Shown piece after piece: positions 1-11,674 of a DNA stretch of 64,000 nucleotides (within the stretch, counting starts at the first letter, position 1; every line of letters starts with the position of its first letter). Origin of the DNA: Scytalidium lignicola (lineage: Eukaryota > Ascomycota > Leotiomycetes); assembly GCA_002812745.2 (NCBI GenBank), contig NCSJ02000028.1:62001-126000 (forward strand). The letters are read 5' to 3'. The translations under genes were made by a program, and so were the position numbers. The notes below the pieces were generated by a model. The model worked only from the letters and a program-made list of their open reading frames with translations. It was not told the origin of the DNA and searched no databases.

Positions 1-229
1 TAAAAATTCAACCAGGCATAAGTGAACAAATCGACACCAGTGAGCAGAGCAAGTAACAAGCCTTTTTCTTCTCCCCCCCAATCCCAAGAAAGTCCTTAAA
101 AGCATAAACACAAGGATTTCCAAAATTAAAAAGGCCTAAACCTTTAAATCCAAAAGGAAAAAAGAAGAAAAACGAAGAAACGAGTCAAATAGAAAAGAAG
201 AAAGAAGAAAAAGGTATCATCCAACTCAC

Positions 230-402
230 CTAACCCCCTCCCTAACCTCCTTAACCCCCTCCAAAACCCTCCCCTCCGTCAACCGATTCAACATCCCCAA
301 CTGATCCCCCTCCCCATAAAGTCCCCACGCGCTGAGAAATGGGTCGCCTTTCCTCAGCGGCAGGTCTTTAAATGGTGGGATTGGCTTATCCTGCTTAGAC
401 AT
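230..402 (-). CDS. Putative cyclase-family protein, first exon only (partial at left edge)
   Basis: ATG is at 402 and the exon runs 57 codons plus 2 bases to a GTGAG donor just after 230. The peptide starts MSKQDKPIPPFKDLPLRKGD and continues through SAWGLYGEGDQLGMLNRLT, which is the characteristic start of fungal putative-cyclase proteins (PF04199, kynurenine-formamidase-like metal hydrolases). The metal-binding HxGTHxDxxxH core lies outside the window. I found no convincing second exon in 1-229, which looks intronic. Family assignment rests on this N-terminal motif only; substrate is unknown. Confidence 0.65.
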
Positions 403-1064
403 CCTTTCTGTTTATTTTATTATTTTAATTCTTTTNGTTTTTGGTCTGGTCTGGATATGTGTGTTTTCATATATATGAGTTTATGATGAGAAGGATGGGG
501 GTAATGTAATTGAGACATGAGGTCATTTTTTCGTACGGGTATACCCCGTAGTAGGTCCATCACTCCTTTGGCGCGGGGAAAGGGCCCCCGAGAAAGTGGG
601 ATGGATATATCCCTGAGCTGAGGTTAAATTAAGGCCCAGTGAGGGGTTGATGGTTGGATCACGTGAGGAGTTTTTTTNCCCCATCTAGAGTTGGATGTAT
701 TTGTTCCAAGTCAAATTATCATTTCTTTACGAAGATCCGGGCCAGATGTCCAGTTCAAGACGTTTTAACACACAAGATAATTATTTGCACTGCAAATTTG
801 CGGAAGAAGTCTTAATAATTGGCTCAATCTAAAACGTGACCATAATTAAAAGCCTACTTCACGCATAAATTATTCGGCATCACATCGTAAATAACCCCGG
901 CATTTGCCTTAAAACCAATTCCTTTCGTCTCAAATTCAAAGCTATCCCATCAGTTTTCTCATTTCAAACTAAATTTGGAAGAACCTGCTTCTCTCGGGGC
1001 TTATTTTCAACGACGATTCTCAACTGGTCTCAGGGCAAAAAGGGGGGAAGTTCTAATTGTTAAT
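403..1064. other. Intergenic region between catalase 3' end and cyclase start
   Basis: No ORF of note. It is AT-rich and has two single Ns next to T runs (436 and about 678). A CACGTG E-box-like core sits near 660, upstream of the cyclase gene transcribed leftward. The part nearest 1064 should be the catalase 3' UTR. Confidence 0.5.
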
Positions 1065-2681
1065 CTAAAGTCGACTCGGTGCTGTCCCGGCCGCTAATTT
1101 CTCCGTCTCCGTGTTAATTCGCTTTCCAAGATTTGGGTCTACTTTGGTGAACATGGCATAGGTCCTTTGTCTCGTGTCCGCCTTTGCGCTGCAGAGGTGT
1201 ACGGCGACGTTGTGTACAAAGTTATCCTGCTGGCCAGGTGTGCGGCCAAGGACGTCCCAAAGGCCCTTGGCCTGGACGTAGTCCTCATCCGTGACCTCCC
1301 AGAGGAAGGTAACGGCGTTGCCAACCCACTTCTCGTGGTCATTAGTGTACTTAACGGGCTTGTAGGACAGCTGGCGGTATGAGGATGGGTAACTGGGGTT
1401 TGCACCATAGTTGCCGTTGACGGCCATCGAACCATCACGTTGGTATGGATTGAAGGCTTTCAGAGGTGCGTTGACAGGGATTTGCTGGTAGTTGACCCCG
1501 AGACGGTAACGGTGAGTGTCTGGATAACTGAACATTCTCCCTTGCAGGACAGGGTCGGCCGAGGCCTCGATACCAGGGACCAAGTGTGAAGGAGAGAAGG
1601 CAACCTGCTCAATTTCGGCGAAGTAGTTCTCGACGTTCTTGTTCAGCGTGAACTTGCCGAATCGTCGAAGTGGGACTTCTCCCTGAGGCCAGACCTTGGT
1701 AAGGTCAAAGACGTTCCAGCGGAACTTCTCGGCCTGCTCAGGGGAGAGGACCTGGACGTATACGGTCCAGGACGGATGCTCACCGCGCTGGATGGCGTTG
1801 AAGAGATCTTCGGTGTTCCAGTCCGGGTTCTCCGAGGCCAACTTACCAGCTTCCTCATTGTTGAAAGTCTTGACACCTTGGTCGGTCTTGAGGTGGATCT
1901 GCACGTAGTTGAAGGTCCCATCAGCCTTGACGAACTTATAAGTGTGGCCGCTGTAGCCGTTCATGTGGCGGTAGGAGTATGGGGTACCACGGTCACTGAA
2001 GAGAGTCATGACCTGGTGGACGGCCTCATGGTGGGTAGAAAGGTAGTCCCAGAACATAGTAGCATCCTTGAGGTTGGTCTGTGGGTTGCGCTTTTGGGTG
2101 TGGATGAAGGTGGGGAACTTAGTAGGGTCACGGAGGAAGAAGACAGGAGTGTTGTTGAAGACCCAGTCCCAGTTACCCTCCTCGGTGTAAAACTTGATCG
2201 AAAAGCCTCGAGGGTCACGGGCAGTATCTGCAGAGCCTTTCTCACCACCAACAGTAGAGAAACGGCAGACACAGGGGGTCTTCTTGCCAACCTTGTTCAG
2301 CATATCGATTGTGGTGATGTCGGAGACTATGAGAAAGGGGATAGGTTAGTCTTGGTTCTGTCTGGAAGCCCAACCATCATGAATTATGCAGCAGCGTAGG
2401 CGTTGGAGTTGGGGTGTTTGACTGAAAAACTTACTATCATCGGTGACCTCGAAGACGCCGTAAGCTCCAGCGCCCTTGGCGTGGACAACACGCTCGGGGA
2501 TACGCTCGCGATCGAAATGGGCCAGCAGATCGAGCAAGTGGAAGTCCTGCAGGAGTAGAGGGCCATTGGTACCAACACGCTGGTAGGCCTCTGGGTTTTG
2601 GACTGGAGCTCCACTGGAAGTCGTGTACACGGGCTTCTCGTTGTACCTGAAGGTGGAGGCGGGCTTGTCGTCGGCAACCAT
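1065..2681 (-). CDS. CTA1: Peroxisomal catalase (heme, small-subunit type)
   Basis: Decomposes H2O2 to water and oxygen. Two exons: 2681-2435 and 2326-1065, with a GTAAGT...TAG intron of 108 bp; the join gives VTDDISDITTIDMLNKVGKK, as expected for catalases. The product is 502 aa, the usual length for a small-subunit catalase. The active-site block ERIPERVVHAKGAGAYG carries the distal His at residue 67. The proximal heme-ligand motif RMFSYPDTHRYR is present near residue 350. The C-terminus is SRL, a PTS1 peroxisomal signal, so this is the peroxisomal (Cta1/CatC-like) type and not a secreted catalase. Long antisense ORFs here are shadows. Confidence 0.95.
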
Positions 2682-5129
2682 GATGGCGGTGATGATAGAA
2701 AAGAGCTGAAGTCTTTGGATGGGAGTGATGGAGATATGTATCTAGTCTATGCTGGTACAAGTATCAGTCTAGAGACATATAGATGCTACATAGCTTGCTT
2801 TGACAAGGCTGTCTAGAAACTATTAATGAGGGAGACAAACCAACTCAGATATGTAAAAGAGATTCCAAGGAGCTGAAGTTTCCTTCAAAAGCCTCTTTGT
2901 TTAGAGAAATCAGAAAAGATATTGAGGATTCAGGAGGGTGAAAAGAGGACGGGGGAAGCTTAAGTATTCCCATAGCAAAACTGCCCATGGACAGCGGGGT
3001 CGCAGCGAATGTGGCGGGCAGAGCTTCAAGAGGTGCTTGCGAGCTTATTATTTGGCCCGCATTACTAACTGGTGTGCATCTAGATCTTGCACAGATCTGC
3101 CTGCTCGGTCATCGTTAAATGTCATACCACGAGGGGTACTCCTAGAGACCGTATTGGAAGTATGGCAGACGCATGTACCTTCCCTTCCATACAAGTACCA
3201 GGCTCGATCCCCTCCCCAGGACATTGCTCGGTATTGTTTCCGCCGCGGGGAGATATGCGGGACCCTTTTGCTTCTTCTTTCTCTCTAAGGGACAAGAGAA
3301 CCATGGTTTGGATTTGGCTCTGATTCTCTTCTAGTTCTTTGGTTCTTTGGCTCTTCACTCATTCCGACTCCAGCTATTAGATTTTATATTATACTGCGGA
3401 TACCGAATACCAGATACTATAGCCTGTGTAGCTGGTGGATATACAGTAGAAGTCGAGTTTTGCACATGCAGTGGCTATGACGCAATGCTAACCAATGCAT
3501 TCTCGCCGCACAACATCAGTTCGGAATTTGCTGTCCCTGCTTGCTCATCCAAATCGTCATTGCGGCAACATCACAACCACCAGAACTTAACACTGCTAGG
3601 GTCAATCCCGAACTATCGACGGCCGTACCTGATGTGCTTATTTATGCCTGTATTCTGCACCAGAATGCGGAGAATGCGGCGAACTCAGTGAGCGAAAACT
3701 CTAAGTTATTCTTGGAGACCAGCTTCCCGAGAAGCAAGCAAAGCGGAGAGAGACAGAAACCGGGGAAGCAAAACCATGACAATTACTAATAACAGTAAGA
3801 AATCCACAAGTACTTTTACTGTATAAAATATCATTCATGTAACAGCTGCAAGCGAAGAAGTTGTCATGATTAGAGAGAAATCATCGATACATCTAGACCA
3901 CGGGTATTACATATCGCAACACCATTGCATCCTCCTCCATTACCAATTTGAACCCATCAATTTGTTCCCGAACAGAAAAGTCTCCCGCAATCCCACCAAC
4001 CCTCAGCAGCGAATTAATTGCCGTGCATTTGATATAACCCCTCACTTGAACAAAAATTCCCTACCCAACCAAGGGGACCAGAAGTGCATCTTCAAATCCC
4101 ATGTCAAATCCCGTTGTGGGGCCTGCATGCTAATCCACCGTATCCCAAGAATACAGCACTTTACACACAGCTACACCACCACAACTACCATCATAACAAA
4201 AATACTGTGTATAAAGCCCGCAGTGCCACCTCATGATACATCTGTGACGTGCACCAATCCAAGCATTCGCTCAATTGTAACCCAGGAAGCACGCACGCCC
4301 AAGACAACCCAACCAGCCAAAGTATGATACAGTACATACAAACCTTAAAATAATAACCAAATATAATGATAGAGGCGGGGGACTACGCTCAGCCTCGGCT
4401 TAACAGCTAAACCCCGACTATTCATTTTTATTATTCCCGTTTAAGACTTACAACGTGTACTCTTTTACCTTTAATGAAAGCCACCGATATCTTCTCTACT
4501 TTGTGCTCACGTGGGCACAAGATCACTGGTTGGATTCTAAACTTTAGGAAGTGGAGGCAGAAAATGATTCTCTAGATAGGACAAGAGAAACACCTAATCA
4601 TATTCATATTCATACTCCATAATATCTGACTTATCTATGATAGAAAATAAAACAATGGTAGAAAGAGAAGAAAGAAAGAAACAAGGGGAAAAATGAGAAT
4701 CTCAACCTCCCGCTAATGCAAACGTGTAATTATTAAAAAAAGTATATATAAATATATTCGTATTCAGAGAGGACTGAAGGACCATTCCTTTCCGCTAGTC
4801 ATGGTTTGCGTGGTGTAGTGGACACACCCACCCGCATGCATGCTAAATGAGTTTCAAATCAAAAACCAAAACTATGTGAGGCTGCACCCCCAGCCTCGTA
4901 TGACGCCGCTGCTGATGTATCTGCCCATACAAGTAGCAAATCAATCCCATCCTATTCGCCCTGTCATTGTGTAAGGTACCGTATGTAACATCTTTTTTCG
5001 TTCTTTCGTGCGCCACTGAACACGTCTGTCTGGTGCCGTGCTGCGGGTGGCGGTAGTTGATTGTAGTGGTACAGGAACAGCGGCTCCGACCCTTTCATTC
5101 TGAAGGGTTTTGTGGTCGTTCGGTCACGA
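2682..5129. other. Long intergenic region (catalase 5' side to ARL1 3' end)
   Basis: No supported gene. Several open frames (for example 3866-4327) lack family resemblance and have no credible exon structure, so I treat them as chance. A CACGTGGGCAC-like E-box lies near 4508. Roughly 2682-3000 should be the catalase promoter and 4900-5129 the ARL1 3' UTR. An unrecognised non-coding RNA cannot be excluded. Confidence 0.4.
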
Positions 5130-6008
5130 TCACGAGCTCTGCTGTACAGTTTCCTAGAACCGAGAAGTCAGCACTCTCATTTCATAGACCTGTATATGCC
5201 CCTCGAAATTGCTGCTATTTCGTCATCCCTCTTGACAGATAGGCAAACTCACAGAAAGCCAATCCATCCCCTCTGAGATACCAGTGCCATCAACGGCACT
5301 GCAGGCAACAATACTCCAATTCCGATCTCTCAACTCTCCGAGTTTTAGTGCTTCACTGATATCCCCGGCTCCTTTCGCGCCTGGCTGATCCTGCTTGTTC
5401 GCAAACACAAGTAACGCTGCATCCTTCAACTCATCCTCATTAAGCATAGCAGAGAGTTCCTCTGCAGCGGTCGAAAGACGATCGATATCGGTGCTGTCAA
5501 TCACGAAGATAACTGCTGCTGTGTTGGCATAGTAGCAGCGCCAGTAAGGTCGAATCGAGGTTTGACCACCCAGATCCTGTGGTGAGGGAAAGAGGGTTAG
5601 TTGTGGTGAAGTTGGGGGAAAGTTATCGGGAGAAAGAACGTACCCAGACGTTGAAATTAAGGTTCTTGTAAGTTACGGATTCAACATTGAATCCTATTGT
5701 AGGTATAGTTGTGACAACCTCACCAATCTGTAATCCGGGAGCAGCGTCAGTAAAGGCTTCCAGTCGAGCATACTTTGAGAAGATAGGAAAAGCGGTGGAG
5801 GTAATACCTTTAGTCTGTATAGCAGTGTAGTCTTCCCAGCATTGTCCTATCCAGAGCAAAGAGTGATCAGTAAAAGGTCACAGTATACCACCAGCCCGGT
5901 CTGCAGATGGTACTGCAAGGAGGTGGGACATACCAGTCCCAATATCAAAATCCGAATCTCCTTTTTTGACCACAGAAACCCCGACAGCCATGACATGCTC
6001 TGACCCAT
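5130..6008 (-). CDS. ARL1: ADP-ribosylation factor-like GTPase Arl1
   Basis: Small Golgi GTPase that recruits GRIP-domain golgins. Five exons, all phase 0: 6008-5934, 5846-5808, 5727-5644, 5576-5253 and a 24-nt terminal exon 5153-5130; total 181 aa. It begins [10 protein letters not shown], with Gly2 available for N-myristoylation. P-loop GLDNAGKTT spans the first junction, switch I has the [10 protein letters not shown] block, switch II is DLGGQTS, and the guanine-specificity motif is NKQD. The VESVTYKN and [12 protein letters not shown] segments favour Arl1 over Arf1. The last exon encodes ETVQQSS and is supported by a TAG acceptor with an upstream GCTGAC branch site. It is divergent from RPL39. 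Confidence 0.93.
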
Positions 6009-6630
6009 GATTACTGATTATATCCTTTCTCTCTGAGACTCCAAACTTCTTATGTTGTTGTTTTAAGAAAACAGATAGGTAACTCGGCCAACAATGCTAC
6101 ACCTCGGTGTCCTCTCCTTTCTGAACGTCCCAATGCGGAATAGAAAAGGGACCGGCCGTTGGAAATGGGGAAAATAAAAGACAACCGTGATAATCTCGTA
6201 GAAAATTTTAGCTACTGCAAGATAAAGAATATGCTCTAGGTTTCGTTATTGCGTGACGTTTCGCTTCGTGGAGGACGTTGATCTGAATCGAATGGCTTTT
6301 ACTTGATTTCAAAGGGAAGCTCCTCCTCTCTCAAGGCGCGCAGGCAAGCTCCGGACCCCATAGCCTCACCGTACGGCCGAATATCTGGCAATAAGCACCT
6401 AGCCAATCGCTTATGCCGGGGTCTTGGAAGCCTGTTATATAAGGCTTAAGTAATATAAACACCGCAGCCCCAAAAATGCGTCTTTTTGCCTCAGGCAAGA
6501 AGGGCTTGAAAGCCCTCTCAGAAGCGAGAAATTTGGGCGCCATCCTCGAAAGAGTGACGAATTGTTTGGAGGACGAATTAATCGATCGTCGACACCGAAT
6601 CTCTCTCGACATCCACGACAATCAGTCACC
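6009..6630. promoter_or_regulatory. Shared divergent promoter ARL1 / RPL39
   Basis: 622 bp lie between the two start codons, so both promoters and 5' UTRs must fit here. A TATATAAGG-like element is seen near 6436 on the eL39 side. No experimentally defined site is recognisable. Confidence 0.5.
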
Positions 6631-7095
6631 ATGCCGGTATGTCTTTACACCCTTCCATTATATCTATGTGTTCTCTCGGGATTGGCCTTGAGCAAGGAAC
6701 GATGGAGCGCAAGAGCGAAGATACCTTAAAATAGATCGAGGAGGGGGTTTAAAAAGAATCCATGCTAATCAAATGCTGTTTTTCATGATATCTAGAGCCA
6801 AAAGTCATTCCGCACCAAGCAAAAGCTTGCCAAAGCCCAGAAGCAGAACAGACCCATTCCCCAATGGATCCGTCTACGAACCGGTAACACCATCAGGTAA
6901 CGATCCCTCAAAAAACCCTTACACCTGGACGATTTCTATTTCTCTCGCTGGGAGATTTGAAGACGGAAGAAAATCAAGCAGAAGAGCTTTTAACTGCACG
7001 TTAGGATAGAGTAAAAAATGGCTAATCAAATCTGAATGAATAACAGGTACAACGCCAAGAGGAGACATTGGCGCAAGACCCGCATTGGTATCTAA
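6631..7095 (+). CDS. RPL39: 60S ribosomal protein eL39
   Basis: 51-aa basic protein at the 60S polypeptide exit tunnel. Three exons: 6631-6636 (only ATG CCG), 6796-6896 and 7047-7095. The donors are GTATGT and GTAACG and the acceptors are CTAG and AACAG. The product starts [20 protein letters not shown] and ends [11 protein letters not shown], an essentially canonical eL39 of canonical length. The tiny first exon holding just the first two codons is typical of fungal ribosomal protein genes and makes the gene invisible to simple ORF scans. Confidence 0.97.
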
Positions 7096-8508
7096 ACAAC
7101 TCGCAAAGAAAAGAAAAAACCCCACCCCCAAATCAGAAGGAAAGAGAAAGGGGGAGGAGGAAAGGAAAGGAAAGGAGAGTTGTTGGAAAAGGGAAAGGGA
7201 GGGAAAAAAGAAGAAGAGAGATATCCACAACCCTCATCGCAACGAAAGTCAACTACTATTCTTTCGATCCCAAGCTGTTTTTGTTTTCCCCATTGCTACC
7301 GTGTTGTCGTTGTTGTTGCTGTTTCCCCCGGGATCCTACGCTACCTCGGAATTCTTTTCTCGAATTAAGCCAGCCAATTCAAATCCTTCTCTATTCCCCG
7401 TACTTGACCGTTGGCCCCTCGGACAAATCGATTTTTAAAGACCCCCTTTTAATACTCGACAAATGAACTTTCAAACGATACGCTATGAGAAATATATCAC
7501 ACGAGCATTGGGTTTCGGGAGAGGGTCAAATTCGTGAGGATTAGGGAAATTGCACAGGGAAACACGGATGGGATACGTTTAGTTTGGTAAATGCTTTGTT
7601 GTGCTTGGGTTGGGCCAATCTCTCTTTCTCTCTTTTTTGTTTTGCGTTTGCTGGGTGAGAAACTTTTGACCTTATTACTAGGTGTCGAAGGTGGCACGTA
7701 TTATCTGGTTTTTTCTTTCTTTCTTTCTCGTGGGAAGGCGTGGCGTACAAATCACATTTTGCTTTGGGTTGGTTCATAGCAACAATGGCGAGTTGATTGA
7801 CACCAAATGTGATCGATTCTCTTTTTTTGTGGTGACGTAACTATTATTGAAACTTTTGTGTTGGTGACGGATAACTGACATCTTACGAAATTTCTACACA
7901 ATACTCAGAGCATACTCCTTTGAGCTGGAGGGGTGCTGGAGATGACAGTTCGCAAGAGAATCAATTTTAGGGAGTCCATCTAACTACCTATCAACGGTGA
8001 TCTACGTACGGAAACAGGAAAAGAAGACCACTTCCAACAGTCCATTGCCAGCCCCTTCCTACCCATTTTGCTCAAAGCAAATGCACTGCAAACAGAGACA
8101 AAAAAANGCAATTGTCCTTAAACTCCGCGCCTTATTCCCTCAGTACGTAAATGGATGGATGGAGAGAGGTGTAAGAGGGGAGGGATCAAGGGAGGGACCA
8201 TGCAAGAGGTAATCTAGATAAAGCAGTCACTTTGCCGCCAAGGACTAAGACGTGAAGATGCAAATGCAAACAAGGTAACAAGAAAAGGTCACTGGATGGT
8301 GAAATCCAGTGCATAGAATCTTTGATTGCCTGCATGACAACAACCCTAATTCACTGACGTTCGATATCCCGAAAATGCGATTTGTTTCTGTTTTTGCCTT
8401 TTGAAGTCCACACAAAGTGAGGTGGGTATATGGAAGTAAGGGATGTGAGGTGTGCATGCATTCGTGTGTAGTCAAAATAGACAACCTCCGATCACCCCTG
8501 TAAGCCGC
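7096..8508. other. Intergenic region, convergent 3' ends of RPL39 and SKP1
   Basis: Purine-rich (7130-7230) and pyrimidine-rich tracts; open frames here are low-complexity translations without family resemblance. One N at 8107 follows an A run. No gene supported. Confidence 0.45.
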
Positions 8509-9276
8509 TCACCGATCCTCAGCCCATTCGTTTTCACGTCTGATCTGTTCCTCTTCTTCGGGCGTGAAATCGTTTGTGATATTGAAGGTCTTGCGGATTT
8601 CTTCTGGTGATTTGCCCTTGATCATGTTTGCAACGGTCTTGCAGCCAACATCAAGGAGGGGCTTGATATCAAGGTAATTGGATGCCTGGAGAGGGCCACA
8701 CATGTCAGCAAATGATTGAAAGAAAAGAGAAATGAAAGATTGGTTATGTTCACACAATCTGTGAGGCGGATGGCATCAACTTACCAAAATAATCTCAAAC
8801 AACATCTCTTGGTCTACTTGCATAAACTTTTGGTCCCATTCCTCAATATCTGTGGTCTTCTTGCGGGAATCGGAGTCATCATCGGCGGAGACTGGGGGAT
8901 CGTTCTTGTGATGTTCACACCACTCAATAACCTTCTTAAGGACGGATTCGTTCACCTGCACAATATTAGTCGTCGCCAGTGGGGATAACAAGGTCAAGTC
9001 TGGACACTAACATTAGGGATAGGAACCTCCGTGGAGGCAGCTTCCTCTCCGAGATCATCCATCATGTTCTTGATGAGCATGGAGCGCTCAGCAACTTGGC
9101 GATCTAATGAGGTATTGTCAGTATTTTGAAAGACCACAGAGCTCAAGTGACATTGCAAGGTAAGAATGTTGGCAGCGGAGTCAAAAGCTGTTGGAGTGCG
9201 GGGCAAACGAACCAACTTCGATTGCAACATTGTCATTACTGACGAGGGTGATCTTGCTAGCTTTTGGTTCAGCCAT
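8509..9276 (-). CDS. SKP1: SCF ubiquitin ligase adaptor Skp1
   Basis: Links F-box proteins to the cullin in SCF E3 ligases. Four exons: 9276-9213, 9103-9012, 8955-8785 and 8685-8509; total 167 aa, matching fungal Skp1/SconC. It starts [21 protein letters not shown] (POZ-like N-terminal fold). The central acidic linker is [15 protein letters not shown]. The C-terminal Skp1 domain includes [23 protein letters not shown] and [16 protein letters not shown] segments and ends ENEWAEDR, the conserved F-box-binding tail. All junctions keep frame with GT-AG introns of 80-110 bp. Confidence 0.96.
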
Positions 9277-9625
9277 TGTTGATGATATTATGATTTGATA
9301 TGGAATAAGGGTTTAGATGTGTGTAGACGGTGTTTGGAGTGTGATGTTGAAGTGGTGGTTGGAAGTGAAGAGGAGGCTGTGGTGGATGGATGAGCTTTGG
9401 GTTTTGAATGGCGTAGCCTTCGGAAACGGACTGGATTGCAGCCTGATTTGCCTGAGGATGGGTCTAAGCGGTGCTGGAGCCTTGCGCTTAAATTCTGGGC
9501 GCATGGAGTTGAATTAACCATCACAAAGAATTCCAGAATTAACTAGACTAAATGTCAAAAAGGCCGTTTCGTGCCTGGTGATCACGGTAATTACATGGCC
9601 AAAAATAGAACAGTCTTTCAATGAC

Positions 9626-9644
9626 TCACTTATCACCATTCGGA
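9626..9644 (+). repeat. Target-site duplication, left copy
   Basis: 19-bp sequence identical to 10167-10185, immediately left of the truncated LINE. Confidence 0.85.
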
Positions 9645-10166
9645 ATGCGACGACTCAACACCCGTATGTGGTGCATTCTACGAACCTGTCGCACTCCTGA
9701 GGCAGCGTAGACATAGAGCTAAGATTGAGTCAAAGGAATCGAATCGACGGCTCTACCTGAGTGCTGTATCCTCTTTCGACTCTGAAAAGTGTTACAAAGA
9801 GATTTTCCTTTATCAATTTATTGGTATTGCGCCTCTGTACCACGTTATCTTTCGATAAACACAAAAATATCTGATAGCCACCCTAACTGGCCGTAGGAAA
9901 TTCATAGTTACCAGCTTCATTGTACGTTTTCTGCAAGAAATGCTTTCTTAGGTTTTCAAGGGCACTGTGACACTGCAAGATCAGAGACCCAAGACTGTTT
10001 ACAAAGAAATATTTTTCGCTCCTTGTGGTTTTTGGCTCTCTTTTAGACAGTACTTTGTATATAATTGATCCTAAGCTTAGCACGTCCTTATACCCTTCGG
10101 GAGGTCACACAGGGCAGCAGGTCTCGAACCCGACCCGCTGAACGTAAATAAATATCATCATCATCA
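9645..10166 (+). mobile_element. 5'-truncated non-LTR (LINE) retrotransposon, 3' end only
   Basis: A perfect 19-bp direct repeat flanks this 522-bp stretch: copies at 9626-9644 and 10167-10185, both reading TCACTTATCACCATTCGGA. The right end is GTAAATAAATA followed by a (TCA)n tail, a simple-repeat tail as used by some fungal LINE clades, preceded by a motif around 10112-10140 (GGCAGCAGGTCTCGAACCCG) that I associate with such 3' ends. No reverse transcriptase is left; only 3' UTR and perhaps degenerate coding sequence. TSD plus tail plus truncation is the hallmark of target-primed reverse transcription. Clade is not determinable here. Confidence 0.82.
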
Positions 10167-10185
10167 TCACTTATCACCATTCGGA
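10167..10185 (+). repeat. Target-site duplication, right copy
   Basis: 19-bp sequence identical to 9626-9644, immediately after the (TCA)n tail. The exact left edge is ambiguous by a few bases because the tail also ends in TCA. Confidence 0.85.
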
Positions 10186-11130
10186 CCTTCATACAAGTAC
10201 GGATATATTAGAATAAAGTTTGCTGTTTTGATCCCGTGACTACGAGATCACTCAACTGTTGAGATCCGAGAGCTTCAGTAGCATTCTTTGACCGTTGTTT
10301 ACCTAAATATGGAGGAAGCCACAGCTGGTTGGAGCCGGTGCCTGGGGACTGGGCTGAGAGCATCGAACCGGAACGAGAGACAGCTGCAAGCCTTTGTCGT
10401 ACTCCGGATAATTTGCCTATTCCATCTTAGGATTTTATTGACAGAAGTATGGCATGGAGGTACGTAAGTACGTACTCTTTAGAAGAAGCGAAAGTAGCCG
10501 GCACTTCTCCTTATAGTCCAATCACGTGATTCGAGATTCATGAGTACGTAACGTACAAGTGACGAGGTTTGGCCATAAAATGGAACCAGCCATCTCCCCA
10601 AATCAGACGGTGGTCAACTGTTAATTGAATAATGGTAAGCTACCGTGCTTCTTATATCTGGGGCCGATCACCTGTCATCCTCATGGCCATCATCAATCCG
10701 TCATCCTACTTCCGTACAACAGTACGTACGCTGGTCCTGTACAGTAATTCACGCGGCCACTCCTTATCTCCAATCCCGACCATGGATATAAGCGGCTGTA
10801 GTCGAAGCCGACCTCAATTAATTAGAGTACTGTAATAACACGTAGATCGAATGCAAAGGCATCAAAGGGGGGTCGCGAGAACCGTCCCAGTGATTGGGTC
10901 GCGCGCCCGTTTTCGTGCAGGTGGATAACATATCTCGCATTCTGCTCTCGATCAGGTATCAGGTTAACGTCTGTTCTCCCTGCATAACGGCAGTTCTTCT
11001 CTCTCCAATTAACTTATGATCTGTACGCGTCATGAGGAATGTTCCATGCATAACTTATGCACACCATGCATAAATGCGACGGTGAGACATATTGGACTTC
11101 AACACGTCAACACAAACCACCCGTGAAATG

Positions 11131-11159
11131 GTGCTGGTGCTGGTGCTGGTGCTGGTGCT
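11131..11159 (+). repeat. Hexanucleotide microsatellite (GGTGCT)n
   Basis: Nearly five perfect copies of GGTGCT in intergenic DNA. Confidence 0.9.
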
Positions 11160-11674
11160 AGAACGGAAATGCGCATGCACACAGTAGATGTGAAAGACGC
11201 GAAGATATTCACGAAGCTTCTAGACAAGCTCAAAAGCTTAGCTGTCTTTGCTCGTACAGCGACCCAGTCCTCGGACATGGAAGGTCTGAAATAAGCATCT
11301 TCTACGGGACTAATCCACCCAGTGCTGGGGCCGTGGACAGGCGCTGACTCGTATTGTGTATGGCCGCAGCCCCCGGTGGTTGGTTGGTAAGAGGCACAGG
11401 GCAGAGAAAAGCACAGTCAGTAATCTCAGCACCACCATTATCATTCCAGAAGTCGCAAAGGGCTAAACCACTTTATTTGCCCCCCCCCGATATGTATCAT
11501 TTATCATGGCAGTAATATTGCCGCATTCGTCCTTCTGCTCCCCTTCCTCTACTCTTCCTCTCCTTCATCTTCTTTTCTTCCTCCCATAAGCTTCAATGCC
11601 CTCAACCCGAGCTTCGCCATCGGTCTTTCTTTCGCACCCTGGCAGATGCCTGGCTTCCACCTTCTAGGCTCTTC

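Larger units (their letters stand above)
9277..11674. other. Intergenic region between SKP1 and SMP3 with LINE insertion
   Basis: Apart from the retroelement at 9645-10166 no gene is supported. Seen: a perfect 12-bp palindrome containing CACGTG at 10520-10531, a GGTGCT hexamer repeat at 11131-11159, and pyrimidine-rich sequence just 5' of SMP3 (11520-11640). Confidence 0.45.

Noticed and set aside
1776..2399. 207-codon plus-strand frame
   Set aside because: Antisense shadow of catalase, whose conserved active-site motifs are on the minus strand.
3866..4327. 153-codon plus-strand frame
   Set aside because: Composition resembles intergenic DNA, with no family motif and no codon-usage or splice support.
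10110..10140. tRNA-like B-box on the minus strand (GGTTCGAGACC)
   Set aside because: No acceptor stem, D-arm or anticodon arm could be built; it belongs to the LINE 3' end.
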